From the NCBI GenBank assembly GCA_965203505.1, contig OZ241880.1, positions 868,001 to 932,000 on the forward strand: DNA of 64,000 bases. The letters run 5' to 3'. Shown here one piece after another: positions 56,356 through 64,000 of the stretch. The stretch's first letter is position 1. Each line of letters starts with the position of its first letter. The notes under the pieces were generated by a model, which was not told the DNA's origin, did no database searches, and saw only the letters and a list, made by a program, of their open reading frames with translations. The position numbers and the translations under genes were made by a program. This DNA comes from Bin127 sp965203505 (GTDB lineage Bacteria > Chloroflexota > Dehalococcoidia > Lucifugimonadales > Lucifugimonadaceae).

Positions 56356-56595
56356 ATGACTGATTGGACAAGATGTTCTGCTGTTGAGAGTGTTCCGGGC
56401 AGGTTGAGCGGTGCTTGGGTGTTTACGGGGACTAGGGTCCCGGTATCAGCGTTGTTCGGCAACCTTGCTGAAGGCGCGACTGTGAAGGATTTTCTCGATT
56501 GGTTCCCGGGCGTTGAGGAATGGCAGGTTCGGGAGGTGCTGGAACACGAGGTGAAGAGCTTGGACGCCAAAGTCAGGCATGCGAATCCTGTTTGA
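56356..56595 (+). CDS. DUF433 antitoxin
   Basis: 79 residues. GVFTGTRVPVSALFGNLAEGATVKDFLDWFPG-type sequence (here WVFTGTRVPVSALFGNLAEG and TVKDFLDWFPGVEEWQV) is the DUF433 winged-helix antitoxin. A GGGAGGT site precedes ATG 56356. It overlaps the following PIN-like gene by 17 bp, the standard DUF433-DUF5615 arrangement. Confidence 0.88.
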   Translation: MTDWTRCSAVESVPGRLSGAWVFTGTRVPVSALFGNLAEGATVKDFLDWFPGVEEWQVREVLEHEVKSLDAKVRHANPV

Positions 56596-56896
56596 CCATG
56601 CAACGCCTCAGCCTTTGCGTGGCTACCTCGCAGGACACGATGTAGATACGGCAGCCGAACAGGGTTGGGCGGAGTTGAGCAACGGAGAGTTGCTGGACAG
56701 TGCGGAAGATGCTGGTTACGATGTGCTGATAACCCCCGACCAGAGCATACCGTATCAACAGAATCTCGTGGGAAGGCATCTATCTATTCTCGTGCTGGGT
56801 TCGAATAGGTGGCCGATCGTTCGCCCCAAGGTAGCGGAAATCCGTTCTGCCATTGAAGCGATAGGAACAAGCGAGTTGATCGAAGTCGAGATGTGA
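56579..56896 (+). CDS. DUF5615 PIN-like toxin
   Basis: 105 residues, the PIN-like DUF5615 family: MRILFDHATPQPLRGYLAGH (metal Asp), AELSNGELLDSAEDAGYDVLITPDQSI (Glu/Asp set) and LVLGSNRWPIVRPKVAEI. It is the probable RNase toxin partner of the DUF433 protein. Compact module; no other gene in the transcript. Confidence 0.85.
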   Translation: MRILFDHATPQPLRGYLAGHDVDTAAEQGWAELSNGELLDSAEDAGYDVLITPDQSIPYQQNLVGRHLSILVLGSNRWPIVRPKVAEIRSAIEAIGTSELIEVEM

Positions 56897-57413
56897 GGGA
56901 TTACGAGGGGTCAAGTGACAACGGACACAACTATAGTTGCGCCCCCTTCGTCCTTCTGCCACGCCGTAGCCGTAGTTAGTTTCCGTGGTACATTTCCACC
57001 GCGAGCGGGGGCAACCCTGCCCCTTGGCCGCCCCATTCACCCTCGCCTGGGACCCCCTCTTAATCTCCCCCTTGAAGGGGGAGGGGTGAGGTGTGAGTTC
57101 CTCTAGAAGAGGGAGGGTGAAGGTTCCGGGGGAGAGGGGAGATTCCTCGCTGCGCTCGGAATGACACGGCTATGCTCGGAATGACACGGAGCGAGCGGAA
57201 TGACACGCGGGTTCCCTCGCCCGGGCATACCCCTGCGTTCGCTTCGCTGACACCCCCTTTAATTCCCCCTCGGAGAGGGGGAGGATAAAGTAGCTGGGCG
57301 AAAGGGGACGGTGCGGCGCCGCGTCCGCCTTTTTATGGGAAGGTGACGGTTAAGATTAGAGTTTGCGATGTGTTGGGTGTGGTTGGTGGCTGAATCTGGA
57401 TATCGAGGTTTTC
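56897..57413. repeat. Repeat-rich gap
   Basis: Short repeats of several families: 'cctcgctgcgctcggaatgac' units (57148-57210, three partial copies), CCCCCTTGAAGGGGGAGG and CCCCCTCGGAGAGGGGGAGG palindromes (near 57067 and 57267), a 'gggcatacccctgcgttc' segment and GCTGGGCGAAAGGGGACGG at 57292-57311. No gene seen; the MoxR promoter must lie in 57312-57410. Confidence 0.7.
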
Positions 57414-58406
57414 TTGTCTCAAACCGCTGAAAAACGTGATGGATCGGCAGAATCCGATGTTGATGCGCCTTTTGTGCAGGAGTTCGCACGGAAGGTGCGT
57501 GAAAATGTGCAGCGGGTGTTCGTGGGGAAGGATGAGGCGATAGAGCTGGCGATCATTGCGATGCTGGGTCGGGGGCACGTATTGCTGGAGGATGTGCCGG
57601 GGACGGGCAAGACGACGCTGGCGAAGACTATCGCGGCTTCACTGGGACTGGACTTCAAACGGGTGCAGTTCACACCTGATTTGGTGCCTTCTGATGTGTT
57701 GGGTGTGAATATCTACAACGCAGGAATCGGCAGTTTCGAGTTCAAGGCCGGCCCGATATTCACGCAGATCTTGCTCGCCGATGAGATCAACCGTGCGACG
57801 CCGCGGACACAGTCGGCGTTGCTGGAGGCGATGCAGGAGCAGCAGGTTTCGATCGATGGTGTAACGATGGCTTTGAGTTCGCCGTTTCTGGTGCTGGCGA
57901 CGTTGAATCCTGTGGAGATGGAGGGGACGTTTATGCTGCCGGAGGCTCAGCTGGACCGTTTCCTTTTGAAGTTGTCGATCGGTTATCCGTCGGACGAGGA
58001 AGAGGCTCAAATGTTGGAGCGGTTCCAGGCGGGTGACAGTGCCATGGTGGTCGATGTTTGTGCCGAGGCGGAGGATGTGGAAAAGGCGCGTGACATGGTG
58101 GAACAGGTGCGGATCGCGGACCATGTACGGCAGTATCTGGTTTCGGTAGTGCGAGCGACGCGGAACAATGCGCAGATACGTTTGGGCGCGAGTCCGCGTG
58201 CGTCGCTGGCGTTGCAGCACGCATCGCAGGCGCGTGCGGCGATCAATGGTCGTGACTATGCGATGCCGGACGATGTCAAGGCGCTTGCGGCACCGGTTTT
58301 GTCGCATCGCGTGGTGCTGGAATCGAGCATGCAGATGCGACGTCGCGATGCGGCGCAGGTGGTTGACGATGTTGTGGCGCAGATACCGGTTCCGATAGAG
58401 CGGTGA
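57414..58406 (+). CDS. MoxR-family AAA+ ATPase
   Basis: 330 residues. Walker A EDVPGTGKTTLAKT, Walker B ILLADEINRATPRTQSALLEAMQE and sensor 1 VLATLNPVEMEGTFMLPEAQLDRF are the MoxR hallmark. MoxR proteins act as chaperones for assembling membrane or metal-dependent complexes and are usually encoded with DUF58 proteins, as here. TTG 57414 with GAGG 6 nt upstream is the preferred start; the frame opens upstream to TTG 57363. Confidence 0.92.
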   Translation: MSQTAEKRDGSAESDVDAPFVQEFARKVRENVQRVFVGKDEAIELAIIAMLGRGHVLLEDVPGTGKTTLAKTIAASLGLDFKRVQFTPDLVPSDVLGVNIYNAGIGSFEFKAGPIFTQILLADEINRATPRTQSALLEAMQEQQVSIDGVTMALSSPFLVLATLNPVEMEGTFMLPEAQLDRFLLKLSIGYPSDEEEAQMLERFQAGDSAMVVDVCAEAEDVEKARDMVEQVRIADHVRQYLVSVVRATRNNAQIRLGASPRASLALQHASQARAAINGRDYAMPDDVKALAAPVLSHRVVLESSMQMRRRDAAQVVDDVVAQIPVPIER

Positions 58407-58431
58407 GAGAGGGTGATGATTGCGTTGCGGG

Positions 58432-58570
58432 CTACGGGCACCCCCTGCGTGCTTGCTTCGCTCGCACGCGTCCCCCTCGTTTCACGAAGGGGACGGGTAC
58501 TGCCCAATGTCCGCCCCGTTCACCCTCACCCTGGCCCTCTCCGATCAAGGGAGAGGGGAGAATGGAGTAG
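58432..58570. repeat. Dispersed repeats between MoxR and DUF58 genes
   Basis: 58436-58496 has CCCCCTGCGTGCTTGCTTCGCT and ACGAAGGGGACGG, like the unit at 41.63 kb. 58515-58565 holds 'ccctcaccctggccctctcc' and GGGAGAGGGG, a second family. Insertion within an operon separates the two genes by 205 bp. Confidence 0.65.
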
Positions 58571-58611
58571 TTTGGCGAGTCGCTTCGGTGGAGAGGGGAT
58601 TTTGAATTGAG

Positions 58612-59973
58612 ATGATGATTAATCCGATGTTGAGGACGTTCCGCGAGAAGCGGACGCGGGATTTGCGCGCGCCGGATGTTATCGGCGAGTTGTTCATGCT
58701 TTTGATGCTGGTGGTGATTGGTGTGGGCGCCGGTACTGGGTCGGCGTTGGTCGTGGCGTTGGGGGCGACGGCGTTCGTGATTTCCGCGGGCGGGACTTTG
58801 TGGTCGAAGTTGTCGTTGGCTGAGGTGGCTTACGATGCGGTGCCATCCGATTCGCACGTTTTCGTCGGCGACGAGGTCAAGATTGTGATGACGTTGGAGA
58901 ATCGGAAGCCGTTGCCGATCCCTTGGGTGCAGGTGATCGAGTTTTTGCCGACGGGTTTGACTCCGCTGAGCGACGAGAGCATCAAACGTCGGGCGTACGC
59001 GGGTGGCAGCGAGGTTGTTGAGACGACGAGTTTGGCTGGTTACGAGAGGGTGCGTTTTCGACATACGGTGCGGGCGCATCACCGCGGTCACTATTCGATC
59101 GGACCGACCGAATTGCGAAGCGGCGACCTCTTCGGGCTTTTCGGGACGGTGCGACGCGACTCGAGGTCGCCGCACGGGGTGACGGTGTATCCGCGGATCG
59201 TGCCGCTGGATGGTTGGGAGCTGCCGGCGGCGAAGCCGATGGGCGATATCTTGAGCCGCAACAACTTGCTGGACGATCCTTCCCGACCGCGCAGTATTCG
59301 CGACTACCGCCCTGGCGACCCTTTGAAGCGCATCGATTGGAAGTTGAGCGCGAAGCGGGATGAGTTGATGGTTAGGACGTATGACCAGAGCGTCAGCAAC
59401 GACGTTGTAGTGATGCTGGAGTCGCGTACCGTCGATTACGCGTGGCACGGGTATCGGTACGACGTGCTGGAATCGGCGGTTACAGGTGCGGCATCCATTG
59501 CGGTGCGATGTGCGGATCTTGGCTATCGAGTGGGGTTGGTGGCCAACGGTGTGCGCCCAACACGGGGGGTGATGGCTGTTGTGCCGCCGGGCGATGGTCC
59601 GCATCACGTACGGTCGATATTGGAAGGGTTGGCTTTCGTCCAACCGCTGTCATTCACGCCATTGGATGGCCTTGCAGTCGAACGCGGAGCGCAGGCGATA
59701 AGCTCCGGCTCGTCGATCATATTGGTCGCCGGGTTTTTGACTGAACCCGTGGTGGCCTACATTCATCATGCCCAGCGGGAGGGGCACCGCACCTCGATCG
59801 CTTGGGTGGGTCGCGAGGAGCCACCGCAAGTCACTGGTATAGGTGTGATCGATGCGCGTGAGGTGTTCAAGGTTGAAGAGGATGTTGAGGACCTGTTCAT
59901 GTCGGTTGTGGACGAGCAGTTCGAGATGAATGCGCGGATGAACCAGCCGGTCCGCGAGTACGACAATGTCTGA
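58612..59973 (+). CDS. DUF58 domain membrane protein
   Basis: 453 residues. Two hydrophobic helices near residues 25-65 are followed by an Ig-like region and the DUF58/VWA-like domain with IRDYRPGDPLKRIDWKLSAK, the family signature. Works with MoxR ATPases. Overlaps the following gene by 8 bp. Confidence 0.9.
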   Translation: MMINPMLRTFREKRTRDLRAPDVIGELFMLLMLVVIGVGAGTGSALVVALGATAFVISAGGTLWSKLSLAEVAYDAVPSDSHVFVGDEVKIVMTLENRKPLPIPWVQVIEFLPTGLTPLSDESIKRRAYAGGSEVVETTSLAGYERVRFRHTVRAHHRGHYSIGPTELRSGDLFGLFGTVRRDSRSPHGVTVYPRIVPLDGWELPAAKPMGDILSRNNLLDDPSRPRSIRDYRPGDPLKRIDWKLSAKRDELMVRTYDQSVSNDVVVMLESRTVDYAWHGYRYDVLESAVTGAASIAVRCADLGYRVGLVANGVRPTRGVMAVVPPGDGPHHVRSILEGLAFVQPLSFTPLDGLAVERGAQAISSGSSIILVAGFLTEPVVAYIHHAQREGHRTSIAWVGREEPPQVTGIGVIDAREVFKVEEDVEDLFMSVVDEQFEMNARMNQPVREYDNV

Positions 59974-61408
59974 TTGGCGCAACCAGATCGTGTTCGCCGC
60001 GATCGCGGTCGCGGAGAGCATCGTCCTTTTCACTATTCTTGCGGTGATCAGTGCTGGGCTGAGTCTCGACAATCCTCCCATGCACTGGGGCGTTGTGGTT
60101 CTCGTATATGTAGCGGGGATGGTGACATCGTGGGTTGTGGGTGGGCTGCGCGGTGGCATAGCTACGGTAGCGCTGATTTATGGTGCTGCTGGATTGGCGA
60201 CGATATACCTCGCCATCGCGACCACTAGGTTCAACGATGGTTTCAACTTCGATTTGGCGTGGATCTACCACCTGTTCAATTGGGATCTGACTGGGGAGCA
60301 GGTAGCGGCGCTGGTGATGGCTTTGATCGTGACGGTTTTGATATGGCGCCGGACGTCGACGATTGTGCGGGATGATCGGGATGCGCCGGACCATTTGAAG
60401 CGGATTTTCAAGCGTGGGTTGGTTGTGTTGGCGATCGGTTTGGTCGTCGACGAGTTTGTTTCTGAACCGGTTGGTTTGGCCCAACTGCTAATTCCGTACT
60501 TCGTTGCGACGTTGGGAGGTATGGCGGTGGCGCGGCTGCCTAGCGACACGCCGGTGGTCGCGAGCCGTTGGGCGAAGATCATTTTGGTCGCTCTTGGTGC
60601 GTTCTTGGGCGTCGGTCTGATCGCGGGGATATTGGGAGGGCGGTACGGTTCGGCGGGATTGAGCGCGTTGTACACGGTTTACGGGTGGATGATTGACGCG
60701 ATTCTTTGGGTGTTGCGGTGGCCGTTGCTGGCGGTTGGTTGGGTTATCACCAAGATCATCGAGTTCTTGCAGTCGTTCTTTGGGTCAGAACCTGTGGAGC
60801 AGGAACAGCAGCAAGAGGGAGGTCAGAGGCCGGAATTCCCTGAGCGTGAGGCGGTCGAAACAGCGGATTCGGCTTGGGTGGAGGCTGTACTGGATGCCTT
60901 GCAATGGCCGCTGACGTTTTTGCTGCTGTTCGTCGTGTTGATCGTTGTGGCGTTGGCGTATCGGAGAATCATCAGGCGTCTGACGCGCGAAGATGGAGTA
61001 GAACGCGAGACGATCCGCGACGAGGTCGAAGAGGTATCGTATTGGGATCTTTTGAAGGGGCTGTTGCCGGATTGGATGACGCGTCGAGGCACGCCGCGGC
61101 ATCTGTGGCGCTATCCGGAGGATCCGGGGATCAAAGAGGTATTTTTGCTTTATTTTGAGACGCTGGAGATGGCGTTGGAGCGGGGGTGGGAGTTCGACTC
61201 TCGGCTGACACCTAGCGAAAGGCGGGTTGATTTGGAAGTTGTGTTGGAGGGGGCTCCGATATCGGACATAACGTCGCGGTTCAACGCGGCTTGTTACGGG
61301 AATGTGCCTACGGCAACTACGCAAATCGATACGTTGAGATCGAGATTGGCATCTGCGGTAGAGCTTTTGGACGCGCGGCGCAAGGAGGCTGACGCCAACA
61401 CGGCGTGA
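59966..61408 (+). CDS. Polytopic membrane protein with C-terminal DUF4129
   Basis: 480 residues. About seven to eight helices lie in the first 270 residues, a Gln/Glu-rich linker at 270-295, one more helix near 308-330 and then a cytosolic part ending in DUF4129-like sequence (VFLLYFETLEMALERGWEFDSRLTPSERRVDLE). In the usual MoxR-DUF58-TgpA operon the third protein has an extracellular transglutaminase core; no Cys-His-Asp core is seen here. Confidence 0.8.
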   Translation: MSDWRNQIVFAAIAVAESIVLFTILAVISAGLSLDNPPMHWGVVVLVYVAGMVTSWVVGGLRGGIATVALIYGAAGLATIYLAIATTRFNDGFNFDLAWIYHLFNWDLTGEQVAALVMALIVTVLIWRRTSTIVRDDRDAPDHLKRIFKRGLVVLAIGLVVDEFVSEPVGLAQLLIPYFVATLGGMAVARLPSDTPVVASRWAKIILVALGAFLGVGLIAGILGGRYGSAGLSALYTVYGWMIDAILWVLRWPLLAVGWVITKIIEFLQSFFGSEPVEQEQQQEGGQRPEFPEREAVETADSAWVEAVLDALQWPLTFLLLFVVLIVVALAYRRIIRRLTREDGVERETIRDEVEEVSYWDLLKGLLPDWMTRRGTPRHLWRYPEDPGIKEVFLLYFETLEMALERGWEFDSRLTPSERRVDLEVVLEGAPISDITSRFNAACYGNVPTATTQIDTLRSRLASAVELLDARRKEADANTA

Positions 61409-61438
61409 TGCGGCGCGCGATAGCTTGGCGCTAGGAAC

Positions 61439-62962
61439 CTATTCCGGGTCGCCGATTTTGATGACGCGGAGCAGGTTGGTGCTGCCTGAGAGGCCGATGG
61501 GGACGCCGGCTACGAGGACAACGGTTTCGGATTCTTTGGCGAAACCTGTTTCTTCTGCCAATTTCGCACCGTGAGCGAACATCTGGTCTAGTTCTGATAG
61601 TCGGTCTGTCAAGAGTGGGATCACGCCCCATCGCATGGTGAGATTGGCTAGGGTTTTTTGGTTCGGGGATAGGGCGAGGATCGGTGTGCGCGGGCGGAAC
61701 GCGGCGACGCGGTCGGCAGTGGTGCCGGTTTCAGTGAATGTGATGATGGCTTTGGATCGGAGGGTGTCGGCGGTTCTGGCGGCGTCGAAAGCGATTATGG
61801 AGTCGATCTGCGCGTTGCGGCCTTCTTTGTCGATGATTGCCATGCGTCGGTTGCGCAGCATGACGCTGTCGAGGAACTTTTCGGCCATCTTGGAAACTCG
61901 TGCCATGAATCTCACGGCTGCGACAGGGTAGTCTCCGACTGAAGTTTCAGCGGAGAGCATTACGGCGTCGGTGCCGTCGCGGACGGCGTTGTAAACGTCG
62001 GTGGATTCGGCGCGTGTCGGGTACGGATTGTCGCGCATCGACTCAAGCATCTGAGTGGCGGTGATGACTGGTTTACCGACCTCGTTGGCGAGCCGGATCA
62101 TGCGTTTCTGGGTCGTCGGGACCAAATGCAGCGGCATCTCGACGCCAAGGTCACCGCGTGCGACCATTATGGCATCGGTCTCGTCAAGGATTTCGGCGAG
62201 ATTGTCGACGGCTTGTTTTATCTCGATCTTTGCGACGAGTGCCGGGTCGCAACCGGCGTTGGCGAGCCATTTCCGCACTGCGCGCAGATCTTGTCGATTA
62301 CGGATGTAAGACAGTCCGACGAAATCGACGTCGGCTTCGACGGCGAATTTCAGAGCTTCGACGGTTTCATCAGTGAAGTAATCGAGCGTCGATGTATTGC
62401 CTGGAGCGGTAACCGCTTTATCGCTCTGGATGAGGCCGCCGCGACGGATCGTGCAGTGGATTTCGTGCGCTTCGACTTTGTCTACGCGCATCTCAACAGC
62501 ACCTTCATCGATCAAGATTCGGGCACGAGGTTTGATGTCGTGGTGTAGGCCGGCGGGCCACACAGTACCTTGGTTGGGAGTGGTTAAGACACGCTCACCA
62601 GTCAGTACGAATTTATCGCGCGCTACGACAGGTATGCCTAACCTGCCGTTCTCCATTACCGCGAGGTGGTCGTCTACAGTTCCGATGCGATATTTTGGCC
62701 CTGGAAGGTCGGCGAGTATGCCGATGGAGACGCCCATCTGATCAGCGGCTTCGCGAACGGCGTTGACGTATTCGAAATGTTGGCGTGAATCGCCATGCGA
62801 GAGGTTGAGTCGAGCAACTGACATTCCGGCACGAATGAGTGCGCGCGCTTTTGCAACGTTGCCGGTTGCGGGACCGATTGTGCAAACGATCCGCGTTCGC
62901 GGCAGATTTTTGACGAATGGTGGGAGCGGTTGCATTAGTTGCAGTTCGTTTAATGGTGTCAT
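61439..62962 (-). CDS. pyk: Pyruvate kinase
   Basis: 507 residues. Glycolytic transfer of phosphate from PEP to ADP. ARLNLSHGDSRQHF near the N-terminus, KIEIKQAVDNL with the catalytic Lys, MVARGDLGVEMPLHLVP and TATQMLESM are the defining motifs; a C-terminal domain with FTETGTTADRVAAFRPRTPI follows. ATG 62962 preferred to the adjacent TTG. Confidence 0.97.
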   Translation of the reverse strand: MTPLNELQLMQPLPPFVKNLPRTRIVCTIGPATGNVAKARALIRAGMSVARLNLSHGDSRQHFEYVNAVREAADQMGVSIGILADLPGPKYRIGTVDDHLAVMENGRLGIPVVARDKFVLTGERVLTTPNQGTVWPAGLHHDIKPRARILIDEGAVEMRVDKVEAHEIHCTIRRGGLIQSDKAVTAPGNTSTLDYFTDETVEALKFAVEADVDFVGLSYIRNRQDLRAVRKWLANAGCDPALVAKIEIKQAVDNLAEILDETDAIMVARGDLGVEMPLHLVPTTQKRMIRLANEVGKPVITATQMLESMRDNPYPTRAESTDVYNAVRDGTDAVMLSAETSVGDYPVAAVRFMARVSKMAEKFLDSVMLRNRRMAIIDKEGRNAQIDSIIAFDAARTADTLRSKAIITFTETGTTADRVAAFRPRTPILALSPNQKTLANLTMRWGVIPLLTDRLSELDQMFAHGAKLAEETGFAKESETVVLVAGVPIGLSGSTNLLRVIKIGDPE

Positions 62963-63122
62963 CAACTACGTCTCGGTTTAATGTATAACGTCTCGCGAGT
63001 TCCACTGCGGAAGCGACCAAAAGAAGCCGAGAATCGACCTGATTAATCGTCTTTGATATGATTAAGTTAGATGTTCACGTGGCGGTTTGCGCCGATTGGG
63101 AAACACGCTGGGAGTTGGAAAT

Positions 63123-63836
63123 TTGACCACATTTGAAGCACTGATCGCGTTGCAAGAATTGGATCAAGGATTGCTTCGACAAAGGCAGTCCTACACGCAG
63201 ATTTCGATCGATCTGCAAGACAAAGCGAACCGCCTCAAGGAGTTGCGTGAGAAGTGCGAACATGCGAAACGATCACAGATGCAAGCTGAAGTGGCGATGA
63301 AACGGCTCGAATTGGAGAGGGCATCTGAAAACCAGAATCGTGCAGAGGTCGAAGAGAAACTGTACAGCGGCACCGAGGTGACCAATCCTCGCGACTACTA
63401 CCGGATGGAGTTGCGGGTGCAGGAGCATGCGAACCGTATCGACTCCATCGATGAGCGTATGGAGCCCATTCGGGCCGCCGCGAACGAAGCTCGTCAAGTG
63501 CATTCCGACCTTCAGACGCAACTCGATGAGATGGAAATTGATTGGACCGAGCAGAAACAGGCCGGTACGGATGAGCAGACGCGCATCTCTCGGGAGTACA
63601 ACGAGGCATTGAAGCACCGGAACGAGACGGCCGATGCGATCCCGCAACAGCACTTGGGCGAATACACCCGACTGTTCAAGAGCAACGGAGGCGTGGCGGT
63701 TACGGTGGTTGAACGCGATATCTGCGCCGGTTGTTCAGAACGGGTTTCGATGGGGGAGTTGAACGTACTCAAACGGGCTACCGATCCCATCTTGTGCCAC
63801 TGCGGCAAGTACCTGATCACGCTCAGCACGGACTGA
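63123..63836 (+). CDS. COG1579-type coiled-coil zinc-ribbon protein
   Basis: 237 residues. A long coiled coil (residues 10-170) is followed by a C4 zinc ribbon (ICAGCSERVSMGELNVL ... CHCGKYL) with the NPRDYYRMELRVQEHANRID segment of the zf-RING_7 family. Chloroflexi and others encode it upstream of RNase H-type genes; function is unclear, possibly nucleic-acid binding. TTG 63123 has GGGAG 8 nt upstream; an ATG at 63087 would lengthen it by 12 residues. Confidence 0.85.
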   Translation: MTTFEALIALQELDQGLLRQRQSYTQISIDLQDKANRLKELREKCEHAKRSQMQAEVAMKRLELERASENQNRAEVEEKLYSGTEVTNPRDYYRMELRVQEHANRIDSIDERMEPIRAAANEARQVHSDLQTQLDEMEIDWTEQKQAGTDEQTRISREYNEALKHRNETADAIPQQHLGEYTRLFKSNGGVAVTVVERDICAGCSERVSMGELNVLKRATDPILCHCGKYLITLSTD

Positions 63837-63842
63837 CGACGT

Positions 63843-64000
63843 ATGCGCGCCATCGGTTATGTTCGGCGCCGGGTAACAGACGGGGAAGTCGAGGCGCCAG
63901 ATACTTTGACTGTCCAGGAAATGGCCGGTTCGATGGATGCTGCGGCCGGGTCTTGGGGGCAGATTAAAGAGATCGAGAGTCGATTGAGGCAGACGACGAC
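63843..64000 (+). CDS. Partial ORF at the right edge
   Basis: Opens with ATG 63843, 6 bp after the zinc-ribbon gene, and stays open to the end (52 codons). The start MRAIGYVRR is reminiscent of serine recombinases, but the next residues do not continue that pattern. Identity not assignable; could be a downstream operon gene. Confidence 0.45.
   Translation, partial: MRAIGYVRRRVTDGEVEAPDTLTVQEMAGSMDAAAGSWGQIKEIESRLRQTT

Overview
The window looks like a chromosomal segment of a Chloroflexota bacterium, probably a marine or sponge-type SAR202/Dehalococcoidia-like lineage. The clues are several secreted proteins with long Thr-Pro linkers, a mixed catabolic set (GMC oxidoreductase, hydantoinase/oxoprolinase pair, enolase-superfamily dehydratase, FAH-family hydrolase), an hspR-grpE-dnaK order, frequent TTG/GTG starts and dense GC-rich dispersed repeats. 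This placement is inference from gene content, not from a marker phylogeny.

Layout. 0-9.8 kb is housekeeping: carA (3' end) and carB, a methyltransferase, the molybdate transporter modABC, a DNA glycosylase, pyrF with a DUF951 partner, and a DUF151 nuclease-like protein. 10.3-24.2 kb holds a GMC oxidoreductase, a three-gene operon of secreted proteins built on an unusual Cys-containing repeat module, the hyuB-hyuA pair and a lipoprotein trypsin-like protease. 24.3-26.2 kb has a VapC-type toxin-antitoxin pair and a gene-free stretch of dispersed repeats with a possible structured RNA. 26.2-33.9 kb is a complete F1Fo ATP synthase operon (I-a-c-b-delta-alpha-gamma-beta-epsilon) in which subunit a carries a large extra loop. 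33.9-44.2 kb holds an excalibur protein, an enolase-superfamily enzyme, DUF503, two tiny paralogous zinc-ribbon genes, hspR-grpE-dnaK, an AcuC-type deacetylase, a membrane-anchored gluzincin and an FAH-family enzyme.

45.2-56.9 kb is a defence and mobile island. A single-chain type ISP-like restriction-modification gene has been split by a 4.7-kb IS1595/ISXO2-like transposon (46321-51031) with 25-bp terminal inverted repeats and an 8-bp T-run duplication. Removing the element and one duplication copy restores the reading frame. The transposon carries passenger genes, including a secreted PD40 beta-propeller and a Cys-rich Thr-Pro protein. Next to it lie a GNAT-PIN-PUA-like fusion gene overlapping an ASCH gene (a plausible uncharacterised toxin/defence pair), a DUF559 remnant and a DUF433/DUF5615 toxin-antitoxin pair.

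57.4-64 kb contains a MoxR-DUF58-DUF4129 membrane operon, pyruvate kinase, a COG1579 zinc-ribbon coiled-coil protein and the start of a gene that runs off the window. I saw no rRNA, tRNA or CRISPR array.
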